NCBI GenBank assembly: GCA_024679435.1
Contig: JAIBDK010000185.1
Span: 1-5,404 of the forward strand
Origin: Gammaproteobacteria bacterium
GTDB taxonomy: Bacteria; Pseudomonadota; Gammaproteobacteria; Arenicellales; Poriferihabitantaceae
Length of the DNA: 5,404 nucleotides
Direction: 5' to 3'
The notes under the pieces were generated by a model. That model was given only the letters and a program-made list of their open reading frames with translations. It had not been told where the DNA came from and did not search any database. Both the position numbers and the translations under genes were made by a program. Below are positions 1-4,799 of the stretch, piece after piece (position 1 is the stretch's first letter; each line of letters starts with the position of its first letter).

Positions 1-2
1 AT

Positions 3-86
3 GGCAAGAGAGTTCAATGCCCGCAAAATTGGGAAAGTCGAGTTTTTACTGAATGGTTTCATAAAGCTTTAAATACGGGAGGTTGA
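3..86 (+). CDS. 3' end of an upstream gene, possibly a LysR-type regulator (partial)
   Basis: One forward frame is open from the window edge to a TGA at 84-86 and reads as 27 residues containing VQCPQNW followed by VFTEWFHKAL. The spacing of a CP pair, then a hydrophobic-aromatic-x-x-W helix a few residues before the end, resembles the C-terminus of GcvA-like LysR regulators, in which a conserved CP precedes a final helix of the type AFRDWLL. This is a resemblance only, because fewer than 30 residues are visible. Another frame is open from 1 to 72 and reads as a less protein-like tail ending FIKL, so the choice of frame is not secure. A LysR-type gene beside a DMT transporter would be a common arrangement. 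The rest of the gene lies outside the window. Confidence 0.35.
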   Translation, partial: GKRVQCPQNWESRVFTEWFHKALNTGG

Positions 87-115
87 AATTTAACCCGGCT
101 CAGAGGTTACGCGCC

Positions 116-144
116 TTGGATGCCTCTGTAAACTTGTATTAAAT
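116..144 (+). promoter_or_regulatory. Weak candidate sigma-70 promoter for the DMT transporter
   Basis: TTGGAT (116-121) and TTAAAT (139-144) are separated by 17 nt. Each matches the -35 or -10 consensus at four of six positions. They lie about 50 nt before the ATG at 191, in the only non-coding space upstream of the transporter. The match is weak and no operator-like symmetry is obvious around it. It is listed because spacing and position fit, not because the motif is strong. Confidence 0.2.
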
Positions 145-190
145 AACCCTCAACTTTACTATCAGGTGACCTTCTCAACACCCTATCGCT

Positions 191-1069
191 ATGAGAAACA
201 CCGCTCCAAAAACTGTCAGTGTCCTTTTCATGATGTTGGCAGTTGGTTTGTTTGCAGGAATTTCTCTGGTTGCAAAATCGCTGGGCACGGGTCAGTCGGG
301 GCCGGTATTGCATCCTGTTCAGATAAGCGCGGGCCGGTTTTGCTTTGCACTTCTTGTTCTAGTTCCCTTGTTCGTGATCAAGCGCCCTGGTTTTAAAGGA
401 ACACCCTGGAAACTGCATTTTGCGCGGAGTATTTCTGGATGGCTGGGCATCACCTGCATGTTCATTGCAGCGACAAAAATTCCTTTGGCGGATGCTAATG
501 CTATCAGCTTTATGAGTGTTATTGTGACAATGGCGTTGTCAATTCCAATGCTTGGAGAGCAGGTCGATATAAGACGCTGGACGGCCGCGGGTGTTGCTTT
601 CATCGGTGCCCTGATCCTGATAAAGCCGGGAACAGAAGCTTTTCACCCTGCTGCTGCTGTTGCATTGCTGGCTGCTTTGTTTGTCGGGCTGGAAGCTATT
701 CTGGTGAAAAGGCTAAGTAATCGGGAACGGCCTATTCGTATTCTTTTCGTTAACAATACGATGGGTGCGATAATCTCGCTGATTGCTGCTCTTTTTTACT
801 GGACTTCACCAACTATGGAGCAATGGCTTTTTCTGGCTGGGATTGGTGGCACTATGGTGTTGATACAGACAAGCTTTATTCAGGCACTCAGGCGGATGGA
901 CGCTAGCTTTGTTACCCCATTCTGGTACGCAGTGCCATTGTTTGCGGCACTTTTTGACTGGATGTTGTTTGGTGAACATTTGTCAACAACCAGTATAATC
1001 GGCATATCACTGATCACGTTGGGCGGAGTGATTATCTGTCGTCGTAGTCAGGGTTTCGGAAAAATTTGA
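191..1069 (+). CDS. EamA/DMT-family inner-membrane transporter
   Basis: This 292-residue protein is predicted to be an integral inner-membrane carrier of the drug/metabolite transporter superfamily. It has two tandem EamA repeats of five helices each, at roughly residues 8-146 and 153-284. The repeats show the usual landmarks: each helix hairpin ends in a GE motif (GEQ at 122-124, GEH at 261-263) followed by a charged turn and a Gly-rich last helix (GVAFIGALILIKPG in repeat 1, GISLITLGGVIICRR in repeat 2). The length is normal for the family. ATG 191 is the only plausible start: the frame is closed by TGA at 167-169, although no good Shine-Dalgarno sequence sits at normal distance. Family members export amino acids or metabolites or import compounds such as S-adenosylmethionine, and the substrate cannot be read from the sequence. 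The next gene starts 47 nt downstream, so co-transcription is possible. Confidence 0.9.
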   Translation: MRNTAPKTVSVLFMMLAVGLFAGISLVAKSLGTGQSGPVLHPVQISAGRFCFALLVLVPLFVIKRPGFKGTPWKLHFARSISGWLGITCMFIAATKIPLADANAISFMSVIVTMALSIPMLGEQVDIRRWTAAGVAFIGALILIKPGTEAFHPAAAVALLAALFVGLEAILVKRLSNRERPIRILFVNNTMGAIISLIAALFYWTSPTMEQWLFLAGIGGTMVLIQTSFIQALRRMDASFVTPFWYAVPLFAALFDWMLFGEHLSTTSIIGISLITLGGVIICRRSQGFGKI

Positions 1070-1116
1070 AATTTGGCAGGCAAGAATAGATCAAACGTAC
1101 CACCGGAATATTGCGA

Positions 1117-1896
1117 ATGAAAAAAATTTTAACTGGCACACTACTTGCCATTGTTGCGGCTGCGGCCTGGTTCGTGATCAGTCTTGATGACCGGATCAAA
1201 AGCCATATAGAAAAAACGGGCACAACACTGGCCGGCGTTCCGGTGACAATTGAATCCCTTGATCTGTCGTTGTGGTCCGGGACGGGGACGATTGCCGGCC
1301 TTGGGATCCGCAATCCCGAGGGTTTCAGTGACAACAACGCCTTCGAAATGGGATTGATTTCAGTTGATGTGGATATGTCTTCAATATTTTCCCAACCACT
1401 GGTAGTGAGCGAGATGGTGATTGATTCCACTAGTATACGGCTTGAGTTTCTCGAAAACCTGGGCTCCAATCTTCAGAAGATTGTAAATGTCAGCAGCAAG
1501 CAGAATAACGTAAAGGATCGGAAAAAGAAAAAAAAGAGCGGAACTGAGGATGATGAAACAGCAGTGGACCAATCTGCCGAAACCGATGAAATCGACGGAG
1601 AAGAAGATGAACATGATACCGGGTATCTTGTTCGCATAGAAGCCCTTCGAATCAGCGAAACAACGTTCAGTGTAACCAAAGGTGATGACAGTTGGTCCGA
1701 TACCATTGCCGAACTTGAGATGAATAATTTAGGGAAGGAAAAGGGTATTTCTACGCGTGCAATCGGCATTGATGTGGTAACCAAACTGACTCGAAAGACG
1801 CTGAGTCAAGCCGCCAAACGGGAAATTAATGAAGCCGTGAAGAAAAAAGTGGAAGAGGCTGGCAGTAAGTTACTGGAATCATTGTTGCAGCAGTGA
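1117..1896 (+). CDS. AsmA-like membrane-anchored envelope protein with charged linker
   Basis: The protein has 259 residues from ATG 1117. A TTG six bases earlier is in frame but less likely. Residues 2-23 form a signal anchor (KK, then a hydrophobic run to ISL), so the bulk should be periplasmic. Residues about 35-110 have the AsmA/DUF748-like pattern: VPVTIESLDLSLWSGTG, then IRNPEGFS (64-71), then a VDVDMSSIF beta strand and MVID. This is the N-terminal portion of the large AsmA/TamB-type beta-rich proteins of the envelope. The middle is unusual: a KKKKK run at 136-140 followed directly by an Asp/Glu-rich stretch to about 167. The C-terminus (about 222-259) is a charged amphipathic helix rich in Lys, Glu and Ala. 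Short single-domain AsmA-like proteins of this kind are widespread in proteobacteria but poorly characterised. I assign the fold resemblance, not a function. Nothing links it mechanistically to its neighbours. Confidence 0.8.
   Translation: MKKILTGTLLAIVAAAAWFVISLDDRIKSHIEKTGTTLAGVPVTIESLDLSLWSGTGTIAGLGIRNPEGFSDNNAFEMGLISVDVDMSSIFSQPLVVSEMVIDSTSIRLEFLENLGSNLQKIVNVSSKQNNVKDRKKKKKSGTEDDETAVDQSAETDEIDGEEDEHDTGYLVRIEALRISETTFSVTKGDDSWSDTIAELEMNNLGKEKGISTRAIGIDVVTKLTRKTLSQAAKREINEAVKKKVEEAGSKLLESLLQQ
1514..1547 (+). other. Candidate dnaX-like -1 frameshift (slippery) site
   Basis: Inside the AsmA-like gene, codons 138-140 are AAA AAA AAG, giving the heptamer A AAA AAG in the correct phase at 1530-1536 within an A8 run (1528-1535). 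An SD-like AGGA (1514-1517) lies 12 nt upstream. A -1 slip would add Glu-Arg-Asn and stop at TGA 1545-1547, yielding a product of about 143 residues ending just before the acidic linker. Heptamer, upstream SD-like sequence and nearby -1 stop are also the elements of the E. coli dnaX programmed site. No strong stem-loop follows; only 4-bp stems are visible. A Lys-rich stretch can produce this by chance. Confidence 0.3.
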
Positions 1897-1906
1897 TGCG
1901 GGTAGG

Positions 1907-1996
1907 ATGTCTTTTCACCGTAGTGGAAGGAGTCTCCTAACGGCGTCCCAAATAACAGTGACACGATCATCGGGCGGTCCTTTTCGTTCGGGATGA
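1907..1996 (+). repeat. Compact 29-codon open segment in the convergent gap; possible dispersed repeat or small ORF
   Basis: Between the convergent ends at 1896 (+) and 2006 (-) an ATG at 1907 opens a frame of 29 codons ending with TGA at 1994-1996, reading MSFHRSGRSLLTASQ and onward to GGPFRSG. The opposite strand is also open across the same bases, with a frame including VIPNEKDRPMIVSLLFG. Shine-Dalgarno support is poor because AGG directly abuts the ATG. The segment contains an AGGAG/CTCCT inverted pair (at 1927-1937) and a CGATCATCG palindrome. It strikes me as similar to sequence seen repeatedly between genes in other proteobacterial DNA, but that is recollection and unverified. It could be an intergenic repeat, a small RNA or terminator region, or a tiny gene. 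No classical hairpin plus T-run terminator was found here. Confidence 0.25.
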
Positions 1997-2005
1997 CTCG
2001 GTATA

Positions 2006-2419
2006 TCAGGTTCTTGTCATACGCTGATTAATGCCAAAACCCGCAAACATGGCGGTGACAAAAATTAAGGGCTCATATGAGCCTGATAACAATGCGCTTA
2101 TAGCGGGCCCGGGACAATATCCAGCCATGCCCCAACCGATACCAAACAGGGCAGCACCGCAAACCAGTTTTGAATCGATGTCGGTTCGGTCCGGTATGCG
2201 AAACCGGGTTTCGACTAGAGGAGTTGATTGCTTTGTTACGAGTCGAAAGCCAACAAAGCTGACTGCCACTGCTGCGAACATCACCAGAATCAGGGAAGGA
2301 TCCCAGTTCCCGGTGATATCCAGAAATGCGATAACCTTTTGCGGGTTAACCATTTGTGAGATTGCCAGACCCAGGCCGAAGAGAATGCCCGCAAACAGGC
2401 TGGTAAGGTTTTTTGTCAT
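2006..2419 (-). CDS. YeeE/YedE-family half-transporter, DUF6691 type (second subunit)
   Basis: This 137-residue, mostly hydrophobic protein belongs to the YeeE/YedE (DUF395/DUF6691) group of inner-membrane proteins. Landmarks are an N-terminal GILFGLGLAISQMVNPQKV segment (11-29), FLDITGNWDPSL (32-43), a polar loop with RIPDRTDID (74-82), and the signature GIGWGMAGYCPGPAI (93-107) with a conserved Cys at 102. The family's full-size member YeeE/TsuA is a thiosulfate transporter that passes its substrate via conserved cysteines; this protein corresponds to one half of that fold. Its partner half is encoded immediately upstream with a 21-nt gap, so the two probably assemble as a heterodimeric pore, as proposed for PmpA/PmpB-like pairs. 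The ATG at 2419 has a GGA 8 nt upstream. The exact sulfur substrate and direction of transport are not visible. Length is normal for the half-size type. Confidence 0.85.
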   Translation of the reverse strand: MTKNLTSLFAGILFGLGLAISQMVNPQKVIAFLDITGNWDPSLILVMFAAVAVSFVGFRLVTKQSTPLVETRFRIPDRTDIDSKLVCGAALFGIGWGMAGYCPGPAISALLSGSYEPLIFVTAMFAGFGINQRMTRT

Positions 2420-2440
2420 TGCATCATTCCAGTCGCTAGA

Positions 2441-2857
2441 TCAAAACTTGGTAAGAAAATAAACGGTCAACATGCCGGTTCCAAGGAATGTTACGGTGGC
2501 GATGATTGATCGAATTGAAAGTCTCGAAACCCCGCAGACGCCATGTCCACTGGTGCAGCCACTTCCTAGGCTGGTGCCGATTCCGACCAGTAATCCTGCA
2601 ACAATCAGCTTTATGTTTGAAAACCCGGTTCGTGGTTCAAAAGCCGGTGGCGTCAGCCAGAGATAGCAGGCAGCTCCGATCAGAAGACCGAGAATGAAAC
2701 AGATTCTCCATCCAGAATCACCTTTTGCTGGTTGGAGTAATCCGGATACGATGCCGCTGATTCCCGCAATCCTGCCGTTACACCAAAGCAACACCACGGC
2801 AGCGAGGCCGATGAAAGCACCGCCAATCAGTGCCGAATAAGGGGTATATGATTCCAT
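2441..2857 (-). CDS. YeeE/YedE-family half-transporter (first subunit)
   Basis: This 138-residue membrane protein is the partner half of the YeeE/YedE pair. It has about four hydrophobic segments, the family signature NGRIAGISGIVSGLL (27-41) near the first helix, and the diagnostic loop SGCTSGHGVCGVSR (99-112) carrying Cys101 and Cys108. In YeeE-type thiosulfate transporters such Gly/Cys loops line the substrate path, so this protein is expected to move thiosulfate or a related sulfur species together with the downstream subunit. The ATG at 2857 begins 2 nt after the stop of the dioxygenase gene. A CAGG ribosome-binding sequence (2864-2867) lies inside the end of that gene, six bases before the ATG, which points to translational coupling. 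In BigR-type operons DUF395 proteins accompany the BLH hydrolase, supporting a joint role in sulfide/persulfide handling. Confidence 0.87.
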   Translation of the reverse strand: MESYTPYSALIGGAFIGLAAVVLLWCNGRIAGISGIVSGLLQPAKGDSGWRICFILGLLIGAACYLWLTPPAFEPRTGFSNIKLIVAGLLVGIGTSLGSGCTSGHGVCGVSRLSIRSIIATVTFLGTGMLTVYFLTKF

Positions 2858-2859
2858 GA

Positions 2860-3741
2860 TTAACCTGCCCTGCTGGATTTTCCCAGCTGATTCAGAGGAA
2901 CTTTGAGATAAGCTACCCCATTATTTTCCGGATCGGGTAGCTTTCCCGCCCGGATATTTATCTGAATAGAGGGAATGATTAACCCGGGCATTCCAAGTTT
3001 TTCATCTCTCGCATTTCGCCGCGACACAAACTCCTCTTCGGTAACCGATTCGTTTATGTGGATATTTTTCAGTTTATGTTCCTCCAGACGATGAACATAT
3101 TCCAGTTCCCGGCCCGCAGGCATATAGTCGTGACACAAAAATACCCGGGTTGCGTCAGACAAACCAAACAGCCTGTGAATTGAGCGATAAAGATATCGGG
3201 CGTCTCCGCCTGGAAAATCGGTTCTGGCAGATCCAAAATCCGGGGCAAACAGGGTGTCGCCGACAAAGACAGCGTCGCCGATCAGGTAGCTTACGCTGTC
3301 ATTGGTATGACCAGGCGTATGGAGCACTGTTGCTTCCATCATGCCGATGGCAAGTTTTTCATTGTCCTTTAATAAGCGGTCAAACTGACTACCATCGGTG
3401 ACAAGGTCATCAAGATTGAAGACTTCGCGAAAAGTTTTTTGCACCTCACAAATTCCCTCTCCGATGGCAATTTTGCCGCCGGCTTTGGCCCTCAAATATT
3501 GAGCCGCCGAGAGATGATCGGCGTGGGCATGAGTCTCTAAAATCCACTCTACTTTTAGGTCGTTGTCCAAAACATACTTAAGAATTCTATCAGCATGCCG
3601 GGTAGAGGTTCGGGCAGCAGCGGCATCATAATCCAGAGCGGGATCAATGATCACGGCACAACGACTCATCGGATCTTTCACGACATAACTGAGGGTAAAA
3701 GTTGATTTATGAAAAAACATTTCAACAACAGGACTGGACAT
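2860..3741 (-). CDS. blh: BLH-type persulfide dioxygenase (metallo-beta-lactamase fold, ETHE1-like)
   Basis: This cytoplasmic enzyme of 293 residues has a metallo-beta-lactamase fold. The metal-site motif is THAHADH (70-76), with further ligands at His145 in HTPGH, Asp162 in GDTLF and His204 in CHDY. Persulfide dioxygenases of the ETHE1 family use the first His of HxHxDH, the His of TPGH and this Asp to hold one Fe(II), and oxidise glutathione persulfide to sulfite. The segment GSARTDFPGGDA (170-181) parallels GCGRTDF in ETHE1. The C-terminal INIRAGKLPDPENNGVAYLK stretch is typical of the longer BLH subgroup rather than glyoxalase II. I chose ATG 3741: AAGGTG sits 3 nt before it, whereas the longer TTG form at 3753 would contain that SD inside the coding region. 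It is the first gene of an operon with the two YeeE halves. The symbol follows the BigR-operon hydrolase and is by homology only. Confidence 0.9.
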   Translation of the reverse strand: MSSPVVEMFFHKSTFTLSYVVKDPMSRCAVIIDPALDYDAAAARTSTRHADRILKYVLDNDLKVEWILETHAHADHLSAAQYLRAKAGGKIAIGEGICEVQKTFREVFNLDDLVTDGSQFDRLLKDNEKLAIGMMEATVLHTPGHTNDSVSYLIGDAVFVGDTLFAPDFGSARTDFPGGDARYLYRSIHRLFGLSDATRVFLCHDYMPAGRELEYVHRLEEHKLKNIHINESVTEEEFVSRRNARDEKLGMPGLIIPSIQINIRAGKLPDPENNGVAYLKVPLNQLGKSSRAG

Positions 3742-3744
3742 AAT

Positions 3745-3750
3745 CACCTT
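3745..3750 (-). promoter_or_regulatory. Ribosome-binding site that fixes the dioxygenase start
   Basis: Read on the minus strand, AAGGTG is followed by ATT and then ATG (3741-3739). A longer open frame could begin at TTG 3753, but the SD core would then be the second and third codons. The spacing therefore favours the ATG and removes four residues (MKVI) from the longest reading. Confidence 0.7.
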
Positions 3751-3843
3751 CAATTTAGAGCTGTTTTAATCAAACCCGAATAACGCCTAGCGGGTAGATT
3801 ATTAAGTTACCGTAATGTTGCCCGAGTTTATCTTAATTTTCAA

Positions 3844-3887
3844 AACTTAAAGTTGTCCCAGATCAAATAGACGCAATTTCATGAATT
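3844..3887. promoter_or_regulatory. Cluster of small palindromes, candidate operator region
   Basis: Three symmetric elements lie within 44 bases upstream of the dioxygenase gene: AACTT-A-AAGTT (3844-3854, perfect), an FNR/ANR-like TTGTC-N4-ATCAA (3853-3866, eight of ten consensus bases, with one perfect half-site), and TTCATGAA (3878-3885, with one further matching outer pair). BigR/SqrR-type ArsR repressors and FNR-family regulators use inverted repeats of this general size. None of these matches the SqrR pattern ATTC-N8-GAAT. AT-rich DNA throws up short palindromes easily, so regulation by any named protein is inference. Confidence 0.2.
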
Positions 3888-3913
3888 AGATTATGGCGCC
3901 CGATTTGCCAGGA

Positions 3914-3942
3914 AAAATATATTACCCGCCTCAGATTTTCAA
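3914..3942 (-). promoter_or_regulatory. Candidate sigma-70 promoter for the sulfur operon
   Basis: On the minus strand TTGAAA (3942-3937, five of six matches) is followed after 17 nt by TATTTT (3919-3914), or after 15 nt by the better hexamer TATATT (3921-3916). The transcript would start near 3907 and have a leader of about 165 nt before the ATG at 3741, covering the palindromes at 3844-3887. The -10 choice is ambiguous, and other AT-rich stretches closer to the gene could also serve. Confidence 0.25.
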
Positions 3943-4148
3943 TAATACCTGCTTTACTATTTATACGTGCTGCGATGAGTACGGCGAAGGGTTAAACGGA
4001 TTACTATGGATGGTTATCTGTGTAGCCGGATAGCGAACCGATGAACCGGTAAGTATGTGGTCCAGGCTGACCTGGCCGGAACAATTTTTGGTCGGATTGT
4101 CGAATTCAGATAAGAGTGTAAAGTGCTCGTCCTATTGATCTTCCCGGC

Positions 4149-4799
4149 TCAGTTTTTTCGACCCAGAATAAAGCTTGTATCCGGAAGCAGGGGTGCATTT
4201 TCGTCGCCACAATAGTCCGTAGCGAGAATGTCGAATTCTGAAAAAGCAGAATTAAGTTCGCCACTCTCAACCACGTAATCAGGATTAAATTTCGGATGGC
4301 TTAGTAGATGGTTCCGGTTAAAGGTTTTGTAAAACAAAAGCCCGCCGGGCTTAACCCATGACGAGATAGCTTCGAAAAGCGGGCGCTGTAAAAAGCGAAT
4401 GACCGATACCAGATCGAAACTGTGCTGGGGAAATTGGCAGGTTTCAAGGTCACAGGCGATGGAATTCATAGGTAGGCCTAAATGCTTTGCTGAGGACTGC
4501 CCCGGGCCGAGCCCGTTCAGCGCACAGTCAGCGGCAACAACTCGATAGCCAATGCTCGCAAGATAGAGTGCATTTCTGCCTTTTCCGCTTGCTACCTCAA
4601 GGGCTATTTTTGAGGGTCCTGATAAACTTGAGATGCCTGATAAATCGGAATCAAGATAACGAAACAGTTGGACAAGCTCATCTTCACCCTTGGGAATTAT
4701 CTGCGAATCAGATTGACTCTCCTTTAAAGTTGAAACGGCATATTTTCTGTTCCAGCGCTCAATGTCTGGGTTAGCGCTAATTTTACCCGGAGTGGCCAA
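4149..4799 (-). CDS. Class I SAM-dependent methyltransferase (TehB-like), substrate unknown
   Basis: The protein has 216 residues. The SAM-binding motif I is ALEVASGKGRNALYLASIGY (66-85), followed by VVAAD (87-91) at the end of strand 2. ACDLE (115-119) precedes FDLVSVIRFLQRPLFE (128-143), and VKPGGLLFYKTF (149-160) is the post-III motif. FNPDYVVESGEL (171-182) is typical of TehB-like small-molecule methyltransferases. The start is a TTG at 4799. It is the only option upstream of motif I that keeps the N-terminal RWNRKY region: an in-frame TAG lies five codons upstream, and AGAGG (4813-4809) is 9 nt before the TTG. The gene overlaps the end of moeA by 17 nt, so translation is probably coupled to it. 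The pairing suggests a link with molybdenum-cofactor metabolism, but the substrate cannot be read and tellurite resistance is not implied by the fold. Confidence 0.85.
   Translation of the reverse strand: MATPGKISANPDIERWNRKYAVSTLKESQSDSQIIPKGEDELVQLFRYLDSDLSGISSLSGPSKIALEVASGKGRNALYLASIGYRVVAADCALNGLGPGQSSAKHLGLPMNSIACDLETCQFPQHSFDLVSVIRFLQRPLFEAISSWVKPGGLLFYKTFNRNHLLSHPKFNPDYVVESGELNSAFSEFDILATDYCGDENAPLLPDTSFILGRKN

Larger units (their letters stand above)
3742..4148. other. Gene-free 5' region of the sulfur operon and 3' flank of the moeA/methyltransferase unit
   Basis: About 400 bases carry no convincing gene; the longest ATG frames are around a dozen codons. The part nearest the sulfur operon (3754-3960) is AT-rich and holds promoter-like and palindromic elements listed separately. 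It also holds a 5-bp stem ACCCG (3774-3778) / CGGGT (3791-3795) with a 12-nt loop, followed on the minus strand by TTTGATT, which might be a weak attenuator. The part nearest the methyltransferase (4000-4148) is richer in CCGG-type repeats and has a clean hairpin CCAGG-CTGA-CCTGG (4062-4075) without an adjacent T-run on either strand. No tRNA, Moco-type riboswitch or other RNA family was recognised. The flanking genes are both on the minus strand, so this must contain the sulfur operon promoter unless readthrough from moeA serves. Confidence 0.6.

Noticed and set aside
61..104. Imperfect inverted match CGGGAGGTT / TTAACCCGG as a terminator after the first partial gene
   Set aside because: Only about four consecutive base pairs form and no T-run follows.
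1032..1784. Minus-strand open frames opposite the AsmA-like gene
   Set aside because: They are antisense shadows; the Phe/Ser-rich tracts are simply the complement of the Lys/Glu-rich linker, and no family pattern is seen.
2031..2697. Plus-strand open frames opposite the two YeeE-type genes
   Set aside because: The minus-strand frames carry clear YeeE/YedE motifs with matched starts and ribosome-binding sites, so the plus-strand frames are shadows.
3742..3753. Longer dioxygenase start at TTG 3753 (adds MKVI)
   Set aside because: The AAGGTG Shine-Dalgarno would lie inside the coding sequence; it is correctly placed for ATG 3741.
4006..4044. Tiny ATG frame (12 codons) in the gene-free region
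   Set aside because: It is too short, has no properly spaced ribosome-binding site and no recognisable peptide pattern.
4062..4075. Clean hairpin CCAGG-CTGA-CCTGG as a terminator
   Set aside because: Neither strand has a T-run directly after the stem. The plus-strand T5 comes 9 nt later and no plus-strand gene precedes it. It is only mentioned within the gene-free region.
4487..4774. Plus-strand open frame of 95 codons inside the methyltransferase
   Set aside because: Its translation is Arg/Gln/Leu-rich without domain features, and the opposite strand encodes all the methyltransferase motifs.
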